From Ascaris suum (lineage: Eukaryota > Nematoda > Chromadorea > Rhabditida > Ascarididae), in NCBI GenBank assembly GCA_013433145.1, contig CM024177.1, forward strand, positions 5,420,110 to 5,484,109: 64,000 nucleotides of DNA, given 5' to 3'. The notes below the pieces were generated by a model, which saw nothing but the letters and a program-made list of their open reading frames with translations, was not told the origin of the DNA and ran no database searches. The position numbers and the translations under genes were made by a program. How positions within the stretch are numbered: position 1 is the first letter of the stretch; each line of letters begins with the position of its first letter. Of the stretch, positions 42,001 to 57,000 are shown piece by piece.

Positions 42001-45000
42001 TCTTGATATGCTCCGCTATCCTGGAATTTGTTGCGGTAATCGTGGATCGACAAAAAAGCGATATCCCATCAGCAATCAGGGAAATTGGTGCAATTTAGCG
42101 TTCCTCTCACCATCTAAAAAGAATTGGCTATGTTTTTAAAATCGCACTGTTCGTATTCCCTCGATTGAAACCTCACTTTTACTCCTTTCCGTCCATCAGT
42201 GGTTAAATTTTGATGATCAGTAATGGTCCGTCTGTCCCCTCGATAACCCCTACCTGTCCATCTGAAACTCGAAAGATTCTTTTCCCACACCTGAGATCTT
42301 AAATACCATTCAGATTGCCTACCAGAATTCCGTGAGGAAAACAACGCTCCCTCTATCCCGTATATCTTTCCTTCTCAATAAATCATTCATAGTTAAGGTG
42401 AGAGACTCTCTTCCTGAAAATGTGAATGTAATTAGTGGAATGTCTCGAATAAATGTTTCTGAATCGCTACTGGTTCATAGTTACGTTAGTTGTGGGCAGG
42501 AGACGCTGCTCAGCCGGTGATCTAAGGCAACCTAAAAGCTAAAACCGCCCTCTCCATGATCTTATGCTCATGTCCACATGGCACAGAAGGATCGTAATAC
42601 ATTGAAAGATCAAATATTCGGCAGTTGGATATTTCTCACAGCTGTTGTGGAGCTTCGCATGTGAATTTCCACCATGAAAATCCCCCGAGCGTAAATAATT
42701 TGCCTTTCAGAATCGTCGACCGTGAAGTCCGATATTTGGATGCTATGACTTGTCATACTCTGCATTAGAACCTTCATCGCTCGAAAATTTCCAAAGGCGT
42801 TTAAAGTTGCTAATATTATATTTTCGGCAGAAGTATAAATGCTTTAGGCATTATTAAAAGTCTTTATTTTGTATTGTAGGCCTATTCTCGAATATCACTT
42901 GCAAGCTTGATCCTTGCGTTTTTATGCTCGTTGATCGAAATTGCTGAGGGATATTTCACTCGTATCGCATTTCACAAGATGTTCATTGAACCCCACATTT
43001 CGAATAAGACAACCCTCTCAAAAATATTCAATCTGTAGATGATGTAATATCATCAAATTCAGTTGGATTTTGATGATTATAAAATATTTCCCCAATATTC
43101 GTTTGGAGGTAATATTGAAACTGGCTCAGTCCCTTCATAGTCTTGAAACACCTCATAAGAATTGCAGATCAAAGGGCCGACTTCGCCGCTTCCATTTCAG
43201 AGTTGTGCAGTTATGAATGTAATTTCCTATCGCAAACAGTCATTGATGAACCCTATTGATTCGTTCGATCTCTACGATATTTGCGATTTGCTCTACTGAA
43301 GCTACCCTCCTCCTCACTTCGCGAAATAATTTCTATCTTTTTATTCATTCCCATCATTGTACAATTTCCATCGTTTGCTATGACGAAAACGTTGATTATG
43401 TGAAGTTGCAATTATCATCTCATTTACTCGTCTCATATTTTCTGCCATTTCAAAGTTTTTTATTCATTTTTGAAGAGCATCTTACTGTTGCTACTGATAA
43501 TACTGAAGTCGTGTTCTTGTTCCAAAATTTGGGGAATGTATGACCCCGGGTTTTATTTGATGTTGTATCTGAACGTTTCCTCAATCTTTTTCATCATCAT
43601 TTCCCGCTTTTTAGTCGTGAATCCGATCCATAGACCCATTATATTATCACTAGCGATTGTAAGTAAAAGTTTTTAAGTATACTTTACTGCTGACTCTGTC
43701 TTGTCGCTTAAAGGAACTGTTGATCTACATAGAAGATTGAATTGCTCGGCGAACATTGTGTACTAGTTAACGGCTGTCAAGTTTGTTGTTGTGTATGTCG
43801 GTTCGCGTCGACACCTCTCTATTGTGGTTGTTGCTGACATTATGACATCACTGTTGGCAGTGGTTCATCGAAGTGGACGTGTGAATTCTGCACTAAAATG
43901 TTTCGGTGCCTTTTGCAAGCATCTTTGTGAGCGTAATGGATCTTTGTTTAAGGATCCCACTTAAGCAGTAGTTTCGTGGCCGCAGTTCCATACCGCCAGT
44001 TGATGAGGTTCGCGTTTAATGCTTCTATGTCACCACATGTCAAACCTGGTTCCGATCGCGATTATAGTCTAGGTCGTTTTAACCCACCTCCTTCATTTTA
44101 TCTGTTTTGCATATGTTTTATAGAAACGAACAGATGAAGTGGATACAAGATGTGTCTTTTATAAGGACTGTTCGTCAGCCGAGTTACGAAGCAGTTCCCT
44201 GAGCATGTCGAGCTTATTAAACGAATCCATGGGCGTTCAAACGCAAATAATTCTTGTCCGGTCATGTCCTGCCACCTCTATCTTCAGTCCATTGTTCAAG
44301 CGCCTATATTACTACTACTTGAGGCGCTGTTATTAAACTACGAGTCCGTGATCACGATGCATTCCTTATCAATTTTGGCTGTCTTATGAGACTAGAGCAT
44401 CATTTTGTTGGCCATAAATATTATAACTGTGACGGTCGTTGGTGATTTGCTGTTATCAGCTCGCCGAAATTGACAGTTTCTTCATTCGATGTTTCAATTT
44501 ATTCATCCCTAATAGAGTGCTCAATCGTGAAGTTGAATGATGTTGTTAATATTTGTGCTGGGGATCCAATCTGCAAAATATAAAATACAATCATTTGGGA
44601 GGTTGGATGCGTATTTGATTCGTAAACGACGTTTTGGAAGTGGGTGATCCACCTCTTCTTCCCCCGTGATTCCATCCACGTAAACATCGTCGCACACCAT
44701 AGAATGTAATCTAGAATTGTTGGTGATCTGTGGAATATGTTTTAAAATAACATCGCATTTTAATTAGAGGAGTTGCGCATTCGTTGCTGTGCAATACTGC
44801 AACGCTAGATTCGACGACTTCATATCTGGATTGTGCAAAAACAGCCCGAATTTCCTTCAATGCGTCCTTCATGGATTGCGAATCCCTCAATTTAGGAAAA
44901 ATCTCAGCGTCAGAGTGTTGCCCTTAAGGTTTCGTGCACCTGTGAGGTAGAACTGCATATTTGTGTTATTTGAAGCCGGAGCGTCATCTATGCTAAAGTT

Positions 45001-48000
45001 TAGGTCATTTTACTGGACTTTTTATTAGATTCTTTGGGGCGCCTTACTGAAGTTCCCCGGAAACTGAAATTATCGTAAGACATTCCCCGCTTACTTTCCC
45101 TAGCTTAATTTCAGGTCTGACTAGACTGCTGCAGGTTCCGTCTGCAGTATTTCGTTTTACGCAGTTTCAAGTATAAGCAGAGAAAGAAGGATATTTGATT
45201 GCAGGAGTGATATACGTCGTTACTGGATGCCGGATTCAACGGGTCGTGAGTGCTATGAGTGTCAGGAGAGATTCACCACCTTTCGACGGCGTCATCACTG
45301 TCGTCTTTGTGGGCAGATCTTTTGCTCGAAATGCTGCAGTATTCAAGTGCCTGGATCGCTTCTTGGTAGGTTGTCTTCTTGTTGCCGCTTTGATTCTTTC
45401 TTCCTTTTGCTTGCAGATTCGTTGCTTTTCATTTTTTATTCCATACTTGGTTAAACATCTTGCAGTCTGTTCATTTGATTGAGAAATACTTGTGCCAAAA
45501 ATTGGCGGGTTGATTCTTAGTCAACTACCGTAGTAAGTATTTTGCAATATCCTTTGTGTTCTTCATTGCCCCTGGGGGCATCACGAGTATAGTACGCCAC
45601 TGTTTTAAAACAAATGATCAATCAAACATCGAATCCTGCTAGCTGGTGACGTTACACTTCCAATTCTATTCAAAAGAACTGTTTGTAAAGGATTCTATAC
45701 TTTTATTTGTTCTCTCGGAAACGACTGCGTTCTTTTCACTTAAAGACACGTGTATGTGTGCCTAAGGATGTATACCTTTGGACGTCTCAGCATGTTTTTT
45801 GTAGGTGCTGGCTTGAGATTCGTTTATCGCCTTGCTCCCGAACCGAATTGTTGACTTGTCACTCTCTTTGAAAAATTATTGCGCGGAATTGCCATCCCTC
45901 TACAGTTTTGGGCTTTTAGATCCATAATTTTTGCAACTTCATATACGAAAGGGTGCTTATGTACTCAACGGGAAGGGGGTGCTTATGTATCGCGAGAGCT
46001 CAGTGGGAATGAGTTCATGTTATCTTCCTCGTTATGGTTTTGACTTCTCTAGATCGATAAGTTTTCACATGCCTTACAGTTCTTCAAAGGTCAGTGGTTT
46101 CCCGAAATGTTTCAGGATTGTGTGTTGAAAATATTTTGTGCTAAGGGGAGGGGATGAATGCAGAAAAAGATGAAAGCAAGAATACGTTGCTTTTGAAGTT
46201 TGACTTGAAGGCTATATGGGTGATCTTCGTTTATGTGCGTACTGCGCCCGTATCGTGATGTCCTACTTGCCACAGATCGAGTCAACATCTGATTCAATTA
46301 CTGTGAGTACGCCTGCTGAGAGGAATGCTGGTGGGAAATGTGACGCAGACACGCTTATCTCTACCGTTTCTACAGGTTTGCGCTTTATCAGTTAGGTTTC
46401 CCATTTGCTGGTGTTTTGCAGAAGTACTGAAATTGCAGCATTAAGGTCTTACAAGAAATACTTTCACTCAAGATGATAAGATTCTTATGGCTATGAAGGA
46501 AGGGAGGTGAAGGTAGAAAGGGAACCGGCAACGAATGAGCTTACTTCTGGTCAGTGGCCTGGCAAGGGGCGTAAAGCGTCGCTCTTGCTCTATGAAAATG
46601 CATAAGCTGCAGGAGGAATTTCGAAAAAGAGAAAAAGAAAGGAGGAAAGAGAGGAGGCGTGAAAATTCAAAGGCAGCGACTTTGTAGGTCAAGGTGAAAG
46701 CGCAATCCAAAAGTGGACTTTTTTCGTATTGTCAGCTCGGGATGTTTAGTTATGGATATTTGGATGCTTCAGACCTTTTCATTTCGACATGGGAGAAGGA
46801 GGGGAGAAGACGCAGAGCTCTCTAAATTGCTGAGGGGGGATTAATTCATCTGTAACCCCTCCCAAGAAATGGGGCTGGGGAAAGGTCACGGATCATTGCC
46901 TCCTCGACAGGTGCGAAAGTCACGCTACTTCCATGAACATCCTCGGAAGCCTGATTTGGTAATGGGACAATGGTGTGGATTGCTATTATCACATCAGAAG
47001 CAATGCTTGTTGCAGTAATGGTGGTGTGTTGCAGTCATTGTTTATTGTGAGCTTTGCTCAATACCAAAGAGTAATTAAAAATTAAGAAAGCGTAGTGGAA
47101 ATGATTGCCAGCCCGATCGCGCAGTGAATTTGTGTCTTTATTTCATTAATTGACACTTACTGTTACTCGTCCCTCTTGGGAGTTTCGAAGTACACTAAAT
47201 ACTCTTATTGTTGACACTTGTACAAAACAATACGTCATCTTGTACAAAGATTCCTCTCGAGAACTGAGGAGAAATGTGGTTCCTACTAGCTGCACTTGAA
47301 CTCTTGATGAGTAAGACCTTCTGGAAGTATGTGCGCTCGACGCACAACCTTATCAGCTGCTACCTTGGTTCCTCTAATTTCGAGCTCGTACATTTTAATA
47401 TGCTCCCATTGGATTTTTTTCCGGTCTTCGTTCTATACAAAAAATACGTTCCAGTTTCTTCATAACACTAAATATGCAATACCGTTGCATATTCTGTTAT
47501 AGTGTCTCGCATCCCACTTGGGATCCATTCTTTGTCTCGTTGCCTTGATGTCTAGTATGATGTTTCAGGACCGATGATATGGGAGGCACCAACACCCTCA
47601 ATGGTACTAGAATCATCGCCGACTTCAACCGCGGCGGTAACTGCCGAGGAGTCTTCAGTTGTTCGCCAACAGCCATCATTACTTTCGGTCACTGATTTGG
47701 CTATGCAACAGGAACGGGGAGTTCCCTCAGCGGCACATACGATGTCAAGCACTAGTGTGGATCGATTTTGTTCGGGAGTGGATGATTGTGAGCCCGAATG
47801 GGTCAGAAGCATTGAAATGTTCAATGATTCCGGCAAGCGCAACGAATCCTTCATTGTAATTTTTTGAGTCGTTGATTTCACTTTCTGCTTCGGTGTTGAC
47901 TCTCGAGAAAGGCTTCTTTGAAGTACTATACTGAATCGGAGAGCATAGCACATTGTTGTCATAGTCGGCGGTGTTGACGTCAGCATGAGTAAGCGCATCA

Positions 48001-51000
48001 TCGTTTATACTGCGCTGTGTTGTATGACAATCATTTTGATCTATTTTAAACAGGATTTGATGATACCTTTGGAAGTCAGTGAAAGAGGCATAAGAGAGTT
48101 TGTTGTAATGCTTCGCTCCTTCCATTGCTTAATTTAGTTCAAGAATTGTTTGGCAGTTTAGGCGGCCCCAGCTGCTAAAAAGTACATGTATAGTTGAATT
48201 GCTGCTTGAGAGTGAGCGAGGAGAAGAGAAAAAAACGTTCATTGTGGTGAACAAAGAAAACTGCCGAGTATGTACCATTAAAATATCAGAGCGAAGATAT
48301 AGGCACGTTTGGAAGTAGCGTAGAATGAGAGATGGCAATTTCTTCTGGACGGTGATTCAAATTTTTGATGCTCTTTGTCAGAGGAGTGAAGTGTGGAGTA
48401 GGCGAACGTTTTTTAAAGTGTCAAGAATATAGGAGCAGTTCTCTCCACCGGAAGAACGGGAAATCATTTCTGAAGAAATTGAACTTGGAAGCTTTGAGAA
48501 AGTTCTTTGAACACTTCGTGTAGAATTATCCCGACTGCAGATAGTTCCTTTTTTTAGAAGACAGATGATTTAAACTCATCGAGATCGTTGTGCTTCCTGG
48601 ATGGCATTTGTGACGACCGCCTAAACGGTACGATAAGCAGTGAAGAGGAGTCATTTCGAAGCAGTGCGTCATCTCGTCCAAAATTCGACGTCACTGAGAG
48701 TCCTCCGATCGGAGCTGATCTTGAAAGGTCTTTCGAAGATCGGGCACAAAAGTTGCTGCTCTATCTTTTTGAGCGCGAACTTCTTGACCCGGCTTTGTGA
48801 GTTTCAAGGTTTTCTGCTTGAAGTGATAGTTTCATTCGTTTCGGTGATTTGCTGTCTTTCTCCAGATGCACATTTAAAATCGAATTTATTGCGACTTCCG
48901 TTGGTTTTCTAATCCACGATGTCCGTTTTGGGTTTTGGGGTAGCCGCTTTCAGGACACCGGGGTCTCTCCGTGTTTGGGCATTCACTGTTTGCCGACCTT
49001 TGAAGGTCTGTAGCCTAATACTTTAAATTATTGATTGATGACAAATGTTCAGGTGGTGGGATGTTATTTGGCCGGTGAGTCGTCGAGTCTCTTCTTTGGT
49101 GAGAGTGGATGTTGAAGGTCGCAAGGATCACATTAACATGCTTAAATATGTTCATGTGAAGAAGCTGTGCGTCGAAGAGAAACCTTCAGCGACGGTGCGT
49201 TGTGCAATTTTCATCTTTTTTGTGAATCTGAATCAGTTCTGAAGTGAGATGCTTTTAGGGGGATTTTCTTTGTTAAGTGGCAGCGGTAAGAACAGTTTTG
49301 TGTCGGGAGAGGTATTTTCTAATTCTCGTTGCTCGGGTGCTGTGCGCGTCGCTATAGTATTTCGTTGACATTTTCGGTCGATTTTCTTTCATAGATTTGC
49401 TGAGCAATGTCATCGAATGGCATAAAATATGTTTAACTGATCGAGGCTAGGTGGAGGGAAGGTGCAGAATGAGCTGCACCTTCTGACGAGCTTCTTTGGT
49501 CAGTCAGCGGAGCCTGACTGCTGGTACTCGTTCTGACCAAGGTGAAAGGGACCTAGGATATTGAATTTTAATGTAGTGAAATCTCACCGCGTCTCCTGTT
49601 TACTATTTAATTAGAATTTCTGATGCCTTCCGGGAGCCGTGCTACGGCATCACGTTAATTTTCGACAGTGGGGCCATCCGTCAACGCATTCCAGCTTGAT
49701 CTTTAGGTAATCGAAGGAATTGTGTGCAGCAAAAGTGTGACACATGGTTCGATGCCAAGGTACATCCAAAATGCTGCTGTAATGGCTCTCGCGGGAAGCG
49801 TTGAATATGAACGTGTACCTGGGAAGTTGTCTTCGATTGATGCAATTATTGCACAGGTATTTATTTGACTAATTCAGCTGTGCGACTGGGCTTATATTAT
49901 TTAGAAGTCCTCGGAAGTCGAGACATGTTTGAGGAACTGAGGATTTGGGGGGGGGGGGGGAGGGGGGAGGGGTTTTTCTGTTTCGTTGCCGAGAGCGAAA
50001 TCTGATTTTTGCTGTCAAATTCATTGAGTAGTCACGATACATCAGAGTGAACGAAAAAACTAGATTTTTGAGTATGAGTCTGCGAAAATAAAACAATAAC
50101 GCGATTGGCTTGTTTAACTCATATCACTCCTTCGCGCTCACCTCTCCAATCTCCTTTAGCTCTCCTCTTTCCCCTTCCCGCAGACATGTGCATATAAACT
50201 CTTTCTTAGAAAAAGAATGTAAATTCTGCAAAATATCATCTTACTTAATAATGATAGGGAAGAAGCCGAGTCTGCTCAACATCAGGATTAGTGACCGCAG
50301 CTGAGGGTCCTTATTTGTGTAATTAGTGCGCCGTTGGGTATCTGTGGTCTTCCTTATAAAGTATTTATAGCTTCAGGGTATAAACTTTGCTCTTATAGGA
50401 GAGTGACTACTTATCAAAGCAAGTCGAAAGAATACTTGCACAACGGCCTTCGGTGTTATTGGTGGAGCAGAATGTGGCACGTTTAGCGGTCGAATTACTG
50501 TTGAAAGCTGGCGTTACTCTGGTATCGAATATCAAGTCTCAAGTGTTGCACAGAGTGGCTAGAAGTACACGCGCCGATGTGATGCCCTCACTCGATGCAC
50601 AGCTGTTGCAGCAGAAAATCGGATTCTCTCCCGTTTTCAAACAACAAAAAGTGCGCCTGGCGAATGGAACGAGTAAAACTCTTCTCGTAAGTTCACAGTC
50701 ATCAATTTGGTGGTGTGTAGTTTTCATCTTTTTTCTCTCGTTAACAAAATTAGGTAAAGGGGGAGGTGATAAACTTGTTAAATCATCATCCACTGATTTA
50801 TAAGAAAGTTGCCGGAGCTAAAAAGTAGTGTATGTATGGAGACGTCAGAAGCGTTAGCATCACTTTTTCTTTTTTATGCAAATTTTCGCTCTTTAGTTGG
50901 AAAACAGTTCGGTTAGATATTGCGACAGAGGACGAAACTTTGTCGCTCCATGAGGTCAGTACTGTCTTGCACCTAAGTAACTCCTGCAGAAAACTTTTTC

Positions 51001-54000
51001 TCGATACTTGAATTGTGACCAAAATCTGTACAAAGACAGTCTAGGCAAGAAGGGAAAACAGTGTCGGGATGAATTAGACAAAAAGAGAACTGCAAAACTC
51101 GTTGAGCGTGTGTTGAGCATTGATAAATGTGCCTGTTCGGATGGAAATGCGCGCATAACAACGATGTGAAGATTTGATAGGGAAATGGAAAATAAATTAT
51201 GTTTGGCTTCTAAATTCTGGATGGTAGGTTAAACTTTTCAAAGCTTTTATAGAATATCGGATTTCGAAATTCGCTTTTTTTTCGTTCCTTTGGTTTTTGG
51301 TCGAGCAAGAACATCGACTAACTTGAAAGTATGTTTTCGGTTGCTTTTTTTGGTATCCTTTAATCGTTTATTTTCATCTTTCAGCCAAAATTTTCTTCCT
51401 CCCCACATCTTTATTTTCTTGTTTAATACTCTTTGATATTTAAACTAATTTTATGTTTACCTAATAAATTGTTCGTTTAGTCGTTTAGAAGGGATCTTCT
51501 AGCTTTCGTATTACTTCTGTGTTAAGTTTTCTTTGTTTTGGAATGTTTTTTACTCTGCCGTTTATTTGCACTCTTCAAGTTTATTTGATTAGGGAAGCTT
51601 TTGCAAGTTGGTTATATTTTACCGCTTTGCGATATTCGGTCGCTTAAGGTGTTCTCTGACTGTCCGGCCGAGTTGGGCTGTTCAGTGGTGTTGAAAGGCA
51701 GATCGATGCGTGAATTACGCGCTGCAAAACGGATTCTCCGACATATGGTGTTGGCGCTCTATTCGAGTCGTTTGGAGTTGGAATTGCTTAGCATGTTTGG
51801 TGCATCCGTGGCCCAGCGATCTCCAGATTGTTTGGTGTGCTCGTTGAACGCCGATGAAACTGACTCCGACCCGGTACTCTTTTTTATTCATAGACTCATT
51901 TTAGAAAAAAGGAAGAAAATGAGGCGTGGTTTTCCAAAAGCACGATGGAGGTACTCAGTAATGTGTTCCGGGCGATTTCAGTTACCGAGTAAGCTGCGTC
52001 TACGTAATCAGCTTTTCTTCGTTAGCTCATATTAACAAATGTCGGAAAACGTAAACGAAAGCTTCCTATTGTTGCTATTAGTGGACGTACGTGATGTGGA
52101 TAGCATGCGGGTCAATGGATAAGTGAAACAGAAGAGGGTTTAGTTCCAAACAAAAGTAATCCCACTATTTTATGTGGCAATTGGCTTGCATTTATTTGTT
52201 GTCTTCGCTTTTTAAATCTTTTATGATAGCGAAATGATGTCGCTTCTATGAATAGAGAATATCGCTTCTATGAACCCATTCAAGTTAGGTCAGCTATTTT
52301 TCATTGATGTATGCCGTTTGCCGATCTTCTTTTTTTTTTTTTTTGACCAATCAGTTAACGTACTCCTAGCTGAGAAAAGCTTTTACTACATAGAGGCTAG
52401 GATATCTTGATAGATCGAATGAGTCGTGGATAGACGCAATCAGAAGTTGCCTTTGAGAGTAGGTATATAAAAGTACCCAACGTGTACACGCAGCCGAAGT
52501 ATTATCAGACGTTTTGAGAAGCGTGATCGCTAATCGTTTACAGATAAACATTAATGTCAGACTGCAATCTATACGTTGGACCGTTTCTTATTTTCCATGT
52601 GGAGGAGGCAGTGTAAGTTGAAGCTGATGTAACTGATTTTTATGGATGTTTTAGTTGATATTTGAATAATGTTCCATTTTAGATTTTCCATAACATTTTC
52701 AGGAGAGTTTTATGCATCGATTAAAAGAATGTACGCTATCAGCTTCACCACTGATCAACTTTGGCGTTCCGTTCCTTGAGACAGCAAAAGGAAGACGTTG
52801 TGTTCTACGACCGTATTTTAAGCATCCTCTCTATCGGTTTTCAACAAAGGCTGACTTTGAAGCGGCTAGGTGAGCTCATTGCAGCAGGTCATTACTTCCT
52901 TACTTCGTTTTATGTAATCACTGGGCAGGAACTGTCTTCGCAACAAATGAAGAGAAAACGTTCACAGCATTGCAAGCCCATGGGATCCTTTGTCGATGAA
53001 TTGAATACGTTTCATGGTTATACTTTTCGAACGTTTAATGATAGATGCACTATCTGAATGGTTGATTACATTTACGCTATTTGTGCAGCTAATTACGTCA
53101 GCACTGTAAGGGTGGCGTTACTATTTCTGCGATAATTTAATCGCATTGCATTCATGAATGTGGTAATTCTAATATAGGAGAAGAGTGGAGCAAGAAGAGC
53201 GAGAAACGGAGAGCAATAAGCTTGTTGAAGAGGCATCGGGGAGAATGCATCCTTTCGTGTGCAATCAGGAGCTAGGTGAAGTCAGCGATGAGGAGCTCGC
53301 TTCCTTCAGGGCTACTTCGGGACTCATCTTTAGTGAGCGACTATCGGAGAAATCCACGCAGAAATCTGAAGAGTGAGTGATTTGGATTGTTGCTCGAATG
53401 TTGTTTATTTGTTTTCAAGCTTATCTTATTTATCACTCTTCGTTCTTTAGCTTCCAGCCTTTTCTTCTTCTTTGATGGTTTAGTAAGGCGAACATTGTCG
53501 AAACTTCTTACCGTTTGGCACAGTTTGTCTTTTCTCACAATTTCTCGCAATATTTCCGTTGAAATTGGATGCTCTTTTGGCTGCACATATTTCTTTATGC
53601 TGTTCCGCATATTGCTTCTTTAATAAGGTTTCCTTATCTAAATATCGTTATCGTTTTTGTCAAAATGTGCACATTTGAGTAAATGCTTTACATGGATTTT
53701 TCATACTTCAAGTGTATCGCATATATATTAGATGGTGTCGTGATTGTGATTCGCATTTGGGGGAGCTTGAAAGGGACCAATGAGGTTCCAATCGAAACAC
53801 TCAGGAAATGGGATTTTGGCGTACGCGCCAGTTGCCTTCAATCTGGTCACGAGATTTGCTGTAATCACTGCTTTGCTATGATTGATGTAAAAACATTCAC
53901 TATACACTTAGGTGTCGGTATCTATCAGTCCACCTTTGTTTATATGCTTGAGCACTTTCACATCGAATCTCCTTGAATTGCAATTGCTCACGTTAATTTT

Positions 54001-57000
54001 CTGGAAGTGGACAATGATTTGTCTAGGGGGAATGTTTCTTCTAATGGACGCTGTTGTAACTGAACCATCGAAATTGTAAGCAGGCAAGCATTTCAATTTC
54101 GAAGCTAGAATACCAGTTCATCACTCGAATAAATGCCATATCCATTTCCATTTTGTTATTTGATAGTGTAAATTTTTCATTGCAGGAAAAGCCTGGATTG
54201 TCTAAATCGACATGAAGATGTTCTGGATCCATTTATTCACCAGCGGATCGCCGTCCTTTTTGGCTCATTCTCAGCCAAATCACCAAATGCGCCATTGTTT
54301 TGCGTGCGGCCGTGGGTAGTGCAAATGGAACACTATGGTAATAACGACATGTGTCTCGGAGAATTCCTAAAAAAGTATGCGACTTTTCATTTATTCTGAT
54401 TGCATTCTCAGGCAGTCATGGCGAAATTTGAAAACTTTGTTTATGGTGGCGTTTGAGGTTTCCCATTGAACATCGAATCCCATTACAAACATTTTTCGAC
54501 ACTCTTTCACTCCAAAAATGGTCCTGAAGAGAGATGTGCGGTCGTATAGACAGTTTGCTTGCACGATGTTCATGATGTGAGAGGGGGTGTTTGAGAGTTG
54601 TTAGGCCGGAGTAGAGCATCGTCTTTAAAGTCTTCCTTGGGAGGAAGGAGGTAGGGTTTATCGGGGAGTGACCTCCAAGGGAGTGTGTATGATGGACCCT
54701 CAGTTCTGTTTCTTGTTAACAGAGCTAGAGAGTGAAGAGCATTTTCGTTATATATACAAGAGCGTTATATTTATGGATTATGATGAAAACCGATTGCTGT
54801 AAGGGAGAAATTTATTGGCGGAATGGCTAGTATATCAAAATTTAATAGCAACTAGAAGATAGTGGCTGTTATGGCTTTCCACCTTCAGTCTTTCGAAGAG
54901 ATATGACTAACCAGCCTAATTGTAGACATGTCTATTAGTCCATATGAAATATTTATTTCTCATTTTGTGAGTGGCACGAGCATTATTTTATATTTTTCTC
55001 GAAATGGATAGTGTTACTATCACTTGCAATTATTGAAGATATTGCTGCACTCTGTTCCTTCAAGCAGACTGCAAAGCAGGCAGACATTCGCTATTCAAAT
55101 CCTTTGCTATGCGCCATCTAAACAACAAAAGCTTTCGTTGAATGTTTGCCATGCAATTTTTTTGCTGCCAATTCAGTGTCAGTTATTTGAGGTTTTGTTT
55201 CAACAAGGATTATCAGTGTCCATCGACGAATTGCGATGTTCCCATGTTGGATCACTCGAGGAAGATGGTATATCGTAAGGTTTGCGTTGAAATCGTGACG
55301 CAGAGTTGTGTGCTACCTGTTGATGACGGTTTGTCTGTGTCACACTCCATTGCTGAGCAGACGGGCACACTTCTAGCTTGGCACTATTGCCCCGGGTTTG
55401 TTCTTTTTTCTCTTTATTCAGGCGGTGCTTTCAAGAACATTTTGCCAATTAGTCAAATTGCGTCCGTAAAGAGAAGAAGGGAAGTTGCATTGCAGTATAC
55501 TTCTTTTGTTTCTGTAAATTTCACTCACATAGGTTGATGTTCAGCTATGATCCCGTAGGGTCGTTGATGAAATGTTTATGGTGTGATAAGCTTGCCATAA
55601 GTTGGGATGTTACCTTCTTATCTTGCGTTAATTTGGCCTCTCTAAACTGGTGTTACGATCATATCATTCGCAGAGAATTTAATCGATATTGATTGTTGCA
55701 GTGTTTGCAGAATATCGCGAAGGCTTGCTGTTGAGCATAGCCATCGCTCTTTCGAAAACTATATGCGCATGGGTATGCATAAGTGTATATTTGTATACGT
55801 GTTCGTATATGTATTTAACGAGCAGATAAAGTTGTCACTACATCGGATCGGCCTTCGTAATCGTGAGTTGCTACGGAGCTCTATGGTTGTTATGGATGCA
55901 CATCGTAAACTTTTCGCGATCGCAGGCCACTGTATCGAGTGAGTGCAACTGGTTCGCGCTGCACCGTTTTGTTGTTGCTAGCGGTGCGGACCAGCATCGC
56001 TTTTTGCACGACTTTAGATCGGTCTTCACAGCGTTCTTCTCTCATAAGAGTCGGCTCCTCTCTATTGTTTCCAGCCTGGTCGTGATTCACAGAGAAGGGC
56101 CGTCTTCATCGATGTCATCTTGCCTAGCATGGGATAAATGGGCACTCGGAATCGCTTTTGTGGTACGTGTTCCGACGGTTCCCCTTGTTTGTTGCTGCAG
56201 CCAACAGGTTTCTGAATCAGCCCCTTCACTAGCCTATATTTTTCGACTCTGGTCTTCTCCAGCCATTCATATTCGAGAATCTATCGATGAACCTTCTGTT
56301 GGCTACATCCATTTTCGCCATTGTCGTCTTCGTCATTTTCCCAATGTTTGGCGCTTTGGCGCACACGTTAATATCGAGAATAGCAGCAATGAAGTCATTC
56401 GTGCATGCACTCTATTGTCGACCCAATATGACAGAAACATTGGGCGGTTTCCAGACCCTCATCTGCAGTTTCGATCGAGATGCGAACTTGTTACGACGAT
56501 GTCGTTGCCAGTACCTTGTTTCTCGAAGTCCAAGCTTATGCCGTGTCTGGATGCGGTGGAAACTGCTATACAGGGCAACATTGTCAGCGCTATCAGGATC
56601 CATCAGCTTTCATTCCGTGCGGTGTAATGAGATGTTGCTCCTGTATACTGCCTCTTAAGTTTCTGCACCTGATCGACTGTATAATGGAAAATATTGGTGC
56701 TGGGCGTTAAAAAGCATTGAGACCTCAAATCCTGTCCACTCTGTAATAGTTATTGACGTTTTCGTATTCTCAATGACTCGAATGAACTCTTATCGAATGC
56801 TTTTCCGCACGTGCAAAAAGTCGCAAAATCTTTGCGTCATGGTGAATCAAAGGCATATGCAAACTCAAGGAATGCGGTGCACATTAACTAAATTTGTTCG
56901 TTTCTTTGTTTGATTGAACTTCTGGTCGCGAAGACTTGATCCACCGTTGAGCGGCCAGGGCGAAATTTTGCTTTCTCCTCTCTTATTGTTTCCTCTCTGT

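Noticed and set aside
47552..48125. Overlapping 149- and 126-codon minus-strand frames
   Set aside because: They are shadows of the PIKfyve exon at 47569-47855, which has good splice signals and fits the gene's phase.
51601..51648. Earlier start of the Cpn60 exon at the GATTAG acceptor near 51593
   Set aside because: Frame is open, but it would insert about 18 residues into a block that otherwise aligns ungapped with human PIKfyve.
55863..56627. 254-codon plus-strand open frame, the longest plus-strand frame in the window
   Set aside because: It lies in a PIKfyve intron and is the complement of a decayed LINE reverse transcriptase on the minus strand. It has no recognisable domain.
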